NCBI RefSeq assembly: GCF_036421915.1
Contig: NZ_JAZGOM010000009.1
DNA: 64,000 bases
Direction: 5' to 3' (one strand)
From: Georgenia_A wangjunii
Lineage (GTDB): Bacteria > Actinomycetota > Actinomycetes > Actinomycetales > Actinomycetaceae
Every line of letters starts with the position of its first letter. Within the stretch, counting starts at the first letter, position 1. Position numbers and translations under genes: made by a program. Under the pieces are notes generated by a model. The model was not told the origin of the DNA. It was given only the letters and a program-made list of their open reading frames with translations, and ran no database searches. This document shows positions 41,945-48,867 of the stretch, piece after piece.

Positions 41945-42669
41945 TGGGTAGCTCGACCCGCGGGGTGGTGACCGCCGCGCTCAGCGCGGTGCTCGCGCTC
42001 GCGGCGGCGTTCTCGCACCCGCTGCTCGTCGTCGTCGTCGCGCTGGCGGTGCTCGGCTTCGCCGCCGGCTGGCCGCGCCTCGTGGGGCTCCCGACGTACC
42101 GCGGCTCGAGCGCGGTCATCGCGGTCTCCGGGCTCGCCGCCTGCGCCGTGGTCGAGCTGACGACGAGCATGCGGGACGTGGCGGTCGTGCTCGCCCTCTC
42201 CGTCATCGCCGCGTTCGTCCACCAGATGCTTCGCCGCGACGGCCGCCCGCGCCTGGTGGAGTCGGTGGCGGGAGTCGTGACCGGTGCCGTCATCGTCGCC
42301 TCGGCCACCGGCTGGATGGCGATCGGGGAGTCGCGGCTCGCGGTCGCCGTCGTCGTCACCGCCGCGGCGGCCGTCGCCGTCGGGGCCGCGTGCACCGCGA
42401 TCCCGCTCGGCCCTCGCACCGTCGCCGCCGCCGCGATCGGGCTCGCCAGCATCGCGGGCCTCGCCACCGGCTACCTCCTCACGGACGTCGGCCCGCTCGT
42501 CGGGCTGCTCGCCGGGCTCGTGGCCGGGGTCCTCACGTGGGCGGTCCACACGCTCTTCGGCCGGTTCCCGGCGGCCGAGCGGGTCCTCCCGGCCGTGGCA
42601 GCGGCGATGCTCCCGCTGCTCCTGGCCGGTGCACCCGTCTACATCCTCGGGCGTCTGCTGACCGTCTGA
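41944..42669 (+). CDS. Multi-span membrane protein
   Basis: The 241-residue protein has about six hydrophobic segments, Ala/Val-rich, with short loops and a conserved-looking RRDGRPRLVESVAGVVTGAV stretch. Relatives are common in Micrococcales beside glnR. No transport or enzyme motif is visible. ATG 41944 is preferred over GTG 41941 because it overlaps the leader ORF stop. Divergent from glnR, so the two promoters share a 120-base region. Confidence 0.75.
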   Translation: MGSSTRGVVTAALSAVLALAAAFSHPLLVVVVALAVLGFAAGWPRLVGLPTYRGSSAVIAVSGLAACAVVELTTSMRDVAVVLALSVIAAFVHQMLRRDGRPRLVESVAGVVTGAVIVASATGWMAIGESRLAVAVVVTAAAAVAVGAACTAIPLGPRTVAAAAIGLASIAGLATGYLLTDVGPLVGLLAGLVAGVLTWAVHTLFGRFPAAERVLPAVAAAMLPLLLAGAPVYILGRLLTV

Positions 42670-42804
42670 GGGACCATCTGCCGGACCATCCGGCACCGTC
42701 GCCCGCGGCGCCGCTCACGTGCCCGCGCCGACGCGTGCTGTCGACTGCGCCTCCGCGGTGCCGCGTCCGGGCGCCGCCCAGGCCCGGGCGTTAGCATCGA
42801 GGGC

Positions 42805-42849
42805 ATGCCGCTACCCCGCCGTACCTCGCACCTGGCGGTGCGCTCATGA
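42805..42849 (+). CDS. Leaderless 14-codon leader ORF
   Basis: TAGCAT (42792-42797) is followed by seven bases and ATG 42805. The frame MPLPRRTSHLAVRS stops at TGA 42847-42849, overlapping ATG 42846 of the next gene by four bases. This suggests leaderless translation of a short peptide coupled to the nitrobindin-like gene. Confidence 0.45.
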   Translation: MPLPRRTSHLAVRS

Positions 42850-43442
42850 CGTTCTCGATCCCGGAGGGCCTCGCCCCCGAGCTCTACCCCCTGTCCTGGC
42901 TCGTCGGTTCGTGGCGGGGCTACGGGATGCTCGCGTACCCGACCGTGCCGGAGCAGCCGTTCGTCCACGAGATGTCCTTCGAGCACGACGGCGGGCCCTA
43001 CCTGCGGTGCACGAGCACGATGTGGATGGTCGACGCCGAGCGCTCCGAGTCCGTCGCGCAGGAGACGCCGGGCGCCGCCGGCGCCGAGCTCCTCGCCCGC
43101 GCGCACGTCTGGGCCTCGGAGTCCGCGTACTGGCGGCCCGTCGCGGCCCCCGCCGACGCCCCCGAGCACGAGGGCCCCGGCCCGGCACCGACCGAGCTCG
43201 AGGTTCTCGTCGCCGACCCGTCCGGGCACCTGAGCGTCTATCTCGGCTCCGTCCGCAGCGCGCGGATCGACCTGGCGACGGACGCCGTCGTGCGCACGGC
43301 GACCGCGGCCGAGGTCGCGGCGGCGACGCGGATGTACGGCCTCGTCCACGGCGAGCTCATGTGGGCGCAGGACCTCGCGGCTTTCGGCCACGAGCTCCAG
43401 CCCTACGCCTCGGGCCGGCTCAGCCGCGTGGAGCAGGCATGA
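42846..43442 (+). CDS. Nitrobindin-like (FABP family) protein
   Basis: The 198-residue beta-barrel protein matches the actinobacterial FABP/nitrobindin family: PLSWLVGSWRGYGMLAYPTV, FVHEMSFEHDGGPYLRC and a C-terminal YGLVHGELMWAQDLAAFGHE with a likely heme-proximal His. Nitrobindins bind ferric heme and react with nitric oxide or peroxynitrite. It is coupled to ygfZ by ATGA. Confidence 0.85.
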   Translation: MTFSIPEGLAPELYPLSWLVGSWRGYGMLAYPTVPEQPFVHEMSFEHDGGPYLRCTSTMWMVDAERSESVAQETPGAAGAELLARAHVWASESAYWRPVAAPADAPEHEGPGPAPTELEVLVADPSGHLSVYLGSVRSARIDLATDAVVRTATAAEVAAATRMYGLVHGELMWAQDLAAFGHELQPYASGRLSRVEQA

Positions 43443-44554
43443 GCACCCTTCGCAGCCCGCTCCTGTCGCGCAAGGGCGCCGTCGAGGGGTCCGGGCCGGA
43501 CGCGGGCGTCGCCCTCCACTACGGCGACCCGGCCCACGAGCAGCGGGCCCTCGAGCGCGGCGCCGGCGTCGTCGACCTCTCGCAGCTCGGCGTCGTCACG
43601 GTTGCCGGCGTGGACCGCATCAGCTGGCTCAACACGCTGAGCAGCCAGTACCTGCTCGACCTCGCTCCCGGTGACCCGCGCGAGCTGCTCCTCCTCGACC
43701 CGAACGGCAGGATCGAGCACGCCGCCGCCGTCCAGGACGACGGCGAGCGCGTCTGGCTCATCACCGAGGGGGACCGCGTGGCGCCGCTCGTCGCCTTCCT
43801 CGAGCGGATGCGCTTCATGCTCCGCGTCGAGGTCGCCGACGCCTCCGCCGACGTCGCGGTCCTCGGCACGTGCGGCACGGCGTGGGAGTCGCTGGGGGAC
43901 CTGCCCGGGTACGTCCTCACGTGGCGCGACCCGTGGCCGCGCACCGCGCCGGGCGGCACCCGCTACGGCCCGCCCGACGACGAGCACCCCGGGCGCGACC
44001 TCCACCGCGCCCTCACCCTCGTCGCCCGCGACCAGCTCGCCCCCGCCGTCGACGCCGCCGAGGCGACCGGCATGCGCCTGGCGGGGACGTGGGCGTGGGA
44101 GGCGCTGCGGGTGGAGGCGTGGCGGCCCCGGATCGGCCGCGACGTCGACGAGCGCGCCATCCCGCACGAGCTCGACTGGCTGCGCACCGCGGTCCACCTC
44201 GACAAGGGCTGCTACCGCGGCCAGGAGACCGTCGCGCGCGTGTTCAACCTCGGGCGCCCGCCGCGCCGCCTCGTCATGCTCCACCTCGACGGCTCGGACC
44301 ACCTCGTGCCGGACCCGGGCACCGCCGTCGTCCACGACGGACGGCCTGTGGGGACGGTGACGAGCGTCGTGCGGCACGGTGAGATCGGGCCCGTGGCCCT
44401 CGCGCTCGTCAAGCGGTCGCTGCCGGCCGACGCCGTGCTCGACGTCGGCGGCGTCGCCGCAGCGCAGGAGGTCATCGTGCCCGCCGAGGGCGAGGCGGTC
44501 GGCCGTCCGGCGACGCGTCCCGGCCAGGAGCTGCGCCGCCAACGGCGGCCATGA
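43439..44554 (+). CDS. ygfZ: YgfZ/GcvT-like Fe-S repair protein
   Basis: The 371-residue protein is a folate-binding GcvT-fold member with the signature DKGCYRGQETVARVF. YgfZ helps assemble or repair certain Fe-S enzymes using tetrahydrofolate. ATG 43439 overlaps the upstream stop, and its own stop overlaps the next start. The N-terminal ALHYGDPAHEQRALERGAGV segment is typical of the family. Confidence 0.9.
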   Translation: MSTLRSPLLSRKGAVEGSGPDAGVALHYGDPAHEQRALERGAGVVDLSQLGVVTVAGVDRISWLNTLSSQYLLDLAPGDPRELLLLDPNGRIEHAAAVQDDGERVWLITEGDRVAPLVAFLERMRFMLRVEVADASADVAVLGTCGTAWESLGDLPGYVLTWRDPWPRTAPGGTRYGPPDDEHPGRDLHRALTLVARDQLAPAVDAAEATGMRLAGTWAWEALRVEAWRPRIGRDVDERAIPHELDWLRTAVHLDKGCYRGQETVARVFNLGRPPRRLVMLHLDGSDHLVPDPGTAVVHDGRPVGTVTSVVRHGEIGPVALALVKRSLPADAVLDVGGVAAAQEVIVPAEGEAVGRPATRPGQELRRQRRP

Positions 44555-45894
44555 GCCCCGGGCAGGCGAGCGCGGGCCGCGCCGACCTACGGCGCTGGTT
44601 CGTGCTCGCCCGCCTGCGCGCCCGGCAGGGGGCTCGCCGGGTGCGGGTCGGCCTCCTACCCATCGTTACGGCCGCGCTCGCGGCCGCGCTCGCGTGGGCC
44701 GTCGCACACGTGTGGCTCGGCCACGAGTACCCGTTCTTCGCCCCGGTCGCGGCGTGGGTGTGCCTCGGCTTCAGCGCCGACCGCCAGGTGCGGCGGGTGG
44801 CCGAGCTCGCCGTCGGTGTCAGCCTCGGCGTCGGGCTCGGGGAGCTCATCGCGCACCTCATCGGGACCGGCGCGTTCCAGGTGTTCCTCGTCATCGTCAT
44901 CGCGGCGACGGTCGCCCGGTTCGTCGACCGGGGCCAGCTCCTCACCGTCCAGGCGGGCGTGCAGGGAATCGTCATCGTCGCGCTGCCGGTGGCGGTCACG
45001 GGAGGGCCGGCCGGCCGCTGGGTCGACGCCCTCATCGGCGGGGCGTTCGCCCTCGTCGTCGCGCTCGCCACGCCGCGCGACGCCCGACGGCGCACGCGGT
45101 CCCTCGCGCAGGCGAGCATGGCCGAGCTCGGAGCCATGCTCCACACGCTCGCGCAGGGCGTGCGCACGGGCGACCGCGAGCTCGTCCGCGACGCGCTCAT
45201 GCAGGGGCGCGGGACACAGGCGATCCTCGACGACTGGAGCGAGGCCGCCCGCAACGCCCGCCAGGCCGCGCGGTTCTCGCCGGGAGCGCGGACCTTCCTC
45301 CCCGAGCTCAACCGGCTGCACCGGGCGAGCCTCCTCGCCGACCGGGCCATGCGCAACGCCCGCGTCGTGGCCCGGCGCGGGCTCGTCGCGGTGGAGGAGG
45401 GCGGCTACGACCGCGCCATCGCCGACGACCTCGACCGTGTCGCCCACGGCGCGGAGCTGCTCGGCGCGGCGCTCCGGTCCGACGGCGACACGCAGCCGGC
45501 GCGGGCCGAGCTCGCCGCCGTCGCGCACGTCCTCGCGCCCGAGAGCTTCCGGGTGGGCGGCTGGCGGCTGCAGACCATCGTCATCCTCCTGCGCTCGCTC
45601 ACGGTCGACCTGCTCCAGGCGACCGGTCTCTCGGCGTCGGAGGCGACGGGTGAGCTTGCGGCCGACCCCGCGGCCCCCGTGGTCCCGGCGACACCCGCCG
45701 TCCTCGCTGGACCGACGCCGACGCCGACGACGACGCCGAGGCCGACGACCGCGGCGGAGGCGGCCGCAACGACCGTGCCGGTGACCGCGGGCAGCGGCGA
45801 GGCCCCGTCCGCTGCACCTGGGGCCCCACCCGCTGGCGGGACGGGCCCTTCCGCCCCGGTGGACCCGTCCGCCCCGGTGGACCCGCGGGGGTAG
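44551..45894 (+). CDS. FUSC-like membrane protein
   Basis: The 447-residue protein has an N-terminal membrane domain of about six segments (residues 35-180) with the FUSC pattern (EYPFFAPVAAWVCLGFSADR and a conserved RFVDRGQLLTVQAGVQGIV loop), then a cytoplasmic helical domain (190-370) and a long Pro/Ala/Thr tail. Family members export aromatic acids or other compounds. It overlaps ygfZ by four bases. Confidence 0.8.
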   Translation: MSPGQASAGRADLRRWFVLARLRARQGARRVRVGLLPIVTAALAAALAWAVAHVWLGHEYPFFAPVAAWVCLGFSADRQVRRVAELAVGVSLGVGLGELIAHLIGTGAFQVFLVIVIAATVARFVDRGQLLTVQAGVQGIVIVALPVAVTGGPAGRWVDALIGGAFALVVALATPRDARRRTRSLAQASMAELGAMLHTLAQGVRTGDRELVRDALMQGRGTQAILDDWSEAARNARQAARFSPGARTFLPELNRLHRASLLADRAMRNARVVARRGLVAVEEGGYDRAIADDLDRVAHGAELLGAALRSDGDTQPARAELAAVAHVLAPESFRVGGWRLQTIVILLRSLTVDLLQATGLSASEATGELAADPAAPVVPATPAVLAGPTPTPTTTPRPTTAAEAAATTVPVTAGSGEAPSAAPGAPPAGGTGPSAPVDPSAPVDPRG

Positions 45895-46056
45895 AGAACT
45901 CATCCGAGTCGTCGCCACGTCCGTCGTCGCCTCGGTGCTGTGGTGAACCCGCCCACGTCCGGGACGGACCCGCGGGTCTCCGCCGCCGGCGACGCGCAGC
46001 TGGGCGGGCACCGGACCCCCGGCGCGACGGCGGCGGGCGCGCGTGCGGCGAGTCGT

Positions 46057-46062
46057 TAGGCT
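46057..46062 (+). promoter_or_regulatory. -10 element TAGGCT, leaderless start
   Basis: TAGGCT is followed by six bases and GTG 46069, so the DUF2516 transcript is probably leaderless. Confidence 0.45.
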
Positions 46063-46068
46063 CGGCGG

Positions 46069-46398
46069 GTGCTCATCGGCAACGTGCAGGTCTTCCTCTT
46101 CCTCGCCATCTCCCTCGGCGCGTTCGCGCTCGAGGTGTGGGCGCTCGTCCATGCTGCACGCCAGCCGGCCGCCGCCTTCACCTACGCGGGCAAGCGGACG
46201 AAGAACTTCTGGCTCATCCTGCTCGGTGCGGGCGCGGTGCTCGGCTTCATCGCGATCCCGCCGCCGATCGGCATCGGCCTCTTCGGCGGGTTCCTGCCGT
46301 TCTTCTTCATCATCCCGGCCGCGATCTATCTCGCCGACGTCAAGCCTGCTGTCGGCGGGTACGGCCGTCGGCGGCCGCCCGGCGGGGGCGGTTGGTGA
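46069..46398 (+). CDS. DUF2516 family membrane protein
   Basis: The 109-residue protein has three hydrophobic segments and the DUF2516 pattern (FALEVWALVHAARQPAAAFT and YLADVKPAV). This family is confined to Actinobacteria and its function is unknown. It starts at GTG 46069 and couples by GTGA to the asparaginase gene. Confidence 0.85.
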   Translation: MLIGNVQVFLFLAISLGAFALEVWALVHAARQPAAAFTYAGKRTKNFWLILLGAGAVLGFIAIPPPIGIGLFGGFLPFFFIIPAAIYLADVKPAVGGYGRRRPPGGGGW

Positions 46399-47480
46399 CC
46401 GCTCGCGAGCGGGGAACGGCTGGGCGGGACAGCGCCCCGGCCGTCGACCACGCCGCTGCCACCGCGCCCGCCGCTGCCACCGTGCCCGCCTCGGCGGCGC
46501 ACCGTGGCGACCTGCCGGGCCCGGGCGAGCCCCTCGCCGAGGTCGTGCGGGGCGGGTTCGTCGAGTCGGTCCACCTCGGGCACCTCGTCCTGCTCGACGG
46601 CGACGGCACCGAGCTCCTGAGGCGCGGCCGCCCCGACGGGACCTTCTTCGCCCGCTCCAGCCTCAAGCCGCTCCAGGCGGTGGGCATGCTCCGCGCCGGC
46701 CTCGACCTCAGGGACGGCGAGCTCGCCCTCGCGTGCGCGAGCCACTCGGGCGAGCCGCGGCACGTCGAGGTCGCACGGGCCGTCCTCGCCGGCGCGGGCC
46801 TCGACGAGGCGTCGCTGCGCAACACCCCCGACCTGCCGCTCGGCCCGGCCGCCTCGCTCGCGTGGCAGCGAGCCGGCGGCACCGCGGCCGCCGTGACCCA
46901 GAACTGCTCCGGCAAGCACGCCGCCATGCTCGCCACCTGCGTGGCGGCCAGGTGGCCGACCGAGACCTACCTCGACCCCGAGCACCCGCTCCAGCGCGCC
47001 GTCCGCGCGGCGGTCGAGGACCTCACCGGCGAGCGGGTCGCCGTCGTGAGCGTCGACGGGTGCGGCGCGCCGCTCTTCTCGTGCTCCCTCACGGGGCTCG
47101 CGCGGGCCTTCGCCCGCATCGCGACCGCCCCGCCCGCCTCGCCCGAGGGACGGGTCGCGGCGGCGATGCGCGCCCACCCGGGCCTCGTCGGCGGAACCGG
47201 CCGCGACGTCACCCTCGCGATGGCGGCGGTCCCGGGTCTCGTCGCGCAGGACGGCGCCGCGGGGGTCTACGCGGCCGCGCTGCCCGACGGCGCGGCGCTC
47301 GCGTTCAAGGTCTCCGACGGCTCGGGCCGCGCCCGCCCGCCCGTCCTCGGTGCCGCGCTCCGGCTCGCCGGGGTGCCTGCCAGCCAGGTGGCCGGTTGGT
47401 CCGAGGTGCCCGTGCTCGGGCACGGCCACCCGGTCGGCGAGGTCCGTCCGTGGAGCAGCCCGGCGCAGGACGCGTCATGA
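46395..47480 (+). CDS. Asparaginase II
   Basis: The 361-residue product matches the L-asparaginase II (PF06089-type) family: GGFVESVHLGHLVLLDGDG, FFARSSLKPLQAVGMLRAG, CASHSGEPRHVE, TQNCSGKHAAMLATC and VDGCGAPLFSCSLTGLARAF. It hydrolyses asparagine to aspartate and ammonia. The first 45 residues are a low-complexity Ala/Pro extension. Its stop lies in the first unit of a 50-51 bp tandem array leading to dtd. Confidence 0.88.
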   Translation: MTARERGTAGRDSAPAVDHAAATAPAAATVPASAAHRGDLPGPGEPLAEVVRGGFVESVHLGHLVLLDGDGTELLRRGRPDGTFFARSSLKPLQAVGMLRAGLDLRDGELALACASHSGEPRHVEVARAVLAGAGLDEASLRNTPDLPLGPAASLAWQRAGGTAAAVTQNCSGKHAAMLATCVAARWPTETYLDPEHPLQRAVRAAVEDLTGERVAVVSVDGCGAPLFSCSLTGLARAFARIATAPPASPEGRVAAAMRAHPGLVGGTGRDVTLAMAAVPGLVAQDGAAGVYAAALPDGAALAFKVSDGSGRARPPVLGAALRLAGVPASQVAGWSEVPVLGHGHPVGEVRPWSSPAQDAS

Positions 47481-47640
47481 CGGCGGTGCGGGACGCGTCA
47501 GCCGGGCCCACGCTCGCGGGACGCGCCGTGACGACGATGTGGGGACTCGTCTGCCCGGCCCGCGCCGCGCGACGCGTCGTGACGACGGTGCCGCGACGCA
47601 TGAGCCGAACCTACGCCGGGGACGCGTCGTGAGGACGGTG
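47469..47640 (+). repeat. Tandem array of a 20-bp gene-junction anchor
   Basis: GACGCGTCGTGACGACGGTG-type anchors begin at 47469, 47520, 47571 and 47621 (spacings 51, 51, 50). The first contains the asparaginase stop and the last the dtd GTG start. Intervening bases are partly alike. Confidence 0.8.
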
Positions 47641-48057
47641 CTGCAACGCGCCAGCCGGGCCGCCGTCCGGGTGGACGGCGAGGTCGTCGGGGAGCTGACG
47701 GGCCCCGGCCTCGTCGCGCTCGTCGGCGTCACCCACAGCGACGGCGCCGCGCAGGTCGAACGCACGGCGCGCAAGATCGCCGAGCTGCGGATCCTTCGCG
47801 ACGAGCGCTCGGTGCTGGAGGCGGGCGCGCCCGTCCTCGTCGTCTCCCAGTTCACCCTCTACGCCGACGTCCGGAAGGGCCGGCGACCCTCGTGGAGCGC
47901 CGCCGCGCCCGGTCCGGTGGCCGAGCCGCTCGTCGACGCCGTCGTCGCCGCCCTGCGTGAGCGCGGGGTGCAGGTCGAGACGGGACGGTTCGGTGCGGAC
48001 ATGGAGGTCGAGCTGACGAACGACGGCCCGGTGACGATCGTCCTCGACGTCGACTGA
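47629..48057 (+). CDS. dtd: D-aminoacyl-tRNA deacylase
   Basis: The 142-residue protein is DTD: RTVLQRASRAAVRVDGEVVG at the start, the SQFTLYADVRKGRRPSW active-site segment and the Gly-cisPro motif in TNDGPVTIVLD. It removes D-amino acids and mischarged glycine from tRNA. GTG 47629 sits in the fourth unit of the tandem array, with no ribosome binding site just upstream. Confidence 0.93.
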   Translation: MRTVLQRASRAAVRVDGEVVGELTGPGLVALVGVTHSDGAAQVERTARKIAELRILRDERSVLEAGAPVLVVSQFTLYADVRKGRRPSWSAAAPGPVAEPLVDAVVAALRERGVQVETGRFGADMEVELTNDGPVTIVLDVD

Positions 48058-48220
48058 GTCGTGTGGCGGCGGCTGCCGCGACCGGCGTCGATCGGCGGCG
48101 GAGGCGACCGGGGTCCATCGGCGGCGGCTGGCGTCGATCGCCGCCGCCGACCGGGTCCGCGGCACCGGGACCTGTGGAGAGCGGACGACGGCGCGGGGTG
48201 CCGTCGGGCATCATCGACGC

Positions 48221-48757
48221 ATGCGCATCGAGGTGACGCTCGGGGACATCACGGAGCAGCGGGTCGACGCCGTCGTCAACGCCGCGAACTCCTCCCTCCT
48301 CGGCGGGGGCGGTGTCGACGGTGCCATCCACCGCGCCGCCGGCCCGGCGCTCCTCGCCGAGTGCATGGAGCTGCGGCGGACCGAGCTCGTCGACGGCCTG
48401 CCCGTGGGCCAGGCGGTCCCCACGGCCGGATACGACCTCCCTGCCCGCTGGGTCATCCACACGGTCGGCCCGAACGCGCGCCGGGGCGAGACCGACCCCG
48501 AGCTCCTCGCGTCGTGCTTCACGAGCGCTCTGGCCGTGGCGACGGAGGTCGGCGCGCGCACCGTCGCCCTCCCCGCCGTCAGCGCCGGGATCTACGGCTG
48601 GGACGTCGCCGACGTCGCGCGGATCGCCGTCCGAGCGGTGACCACGTGGACGCGCCCAGGCGTCGAGCTCGTCCGTTTCGTCCTCTTCAGCGCCCCCGCC
48701 GTCGCGGCGTTCGAGACCGAGCTGGCTCGCCAGGCGCCGCAGGCGCCGTCGTCGTAG
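48221..48757 (+). CDS. Macro-domain ADP-ribose hydrolase
   Basis: The 178-residue protein is a MacroD-type macro domain: GDITEQRVDAVVNAANSSLL, GGGGVDGAIHRAAGP, and PAVSAGIYGWDVADVARIAV. Such enzymes remove O-acetyl-ADP-ribose or mono-ADP-ribose. The region before it (48061-48190) holds GC-rich GGCGGC/GCCGCC inverted repeats that may end the dtd transcript. Confidence 0.9.
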   Translation: MRIEVTLGDITEQRVDAVVNAANSSLLGGGGVDGAIHRAAGPALLAECMELRRTELVDGLPVGQAVPTAGYDLPARWVIHTVGPNARRGETDPELLASCFTSALAVATEVGARTVALPAVSAGIYGWDVADVARIAVRAVTTWTRPGVELVRFVLFSAPAVAAFETELARQAPQAPSS

Positions 48758-48762
48758 CGTCA

Positions 48763-48776
48763 CGCCCCTGGCGAAC
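48763..48776 (+). promoter_or_regulatory. Candidate ClgR box upstream of clpC
   Basis: CGCCCCTGGCGAAC fits the corynebacterial ClgR consensus CGCY-N-A-N-R-GCGWWS except for one position. It lies 92 bases before clpC, a known ClgR target. Confidence 0.4.
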
Positions 48777-48867
48777 ACGGGAGGGCAGGTGACCCCTACG
48801 CCGTTAGCATCGATGAACGCTGCCAGGCCGGGACTCCCCGGCCGCGCCGCCTGCGGAGGAGTTCCAC

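Noticed and set aside
48061..48190. GGCGGC-rich repeats before the macro-domain gene as a mobile repeat
   Set aside because: The pattern is simple GC-rich sequence with one local inverted repeat and does not recur elsewhere in a recognisable form.
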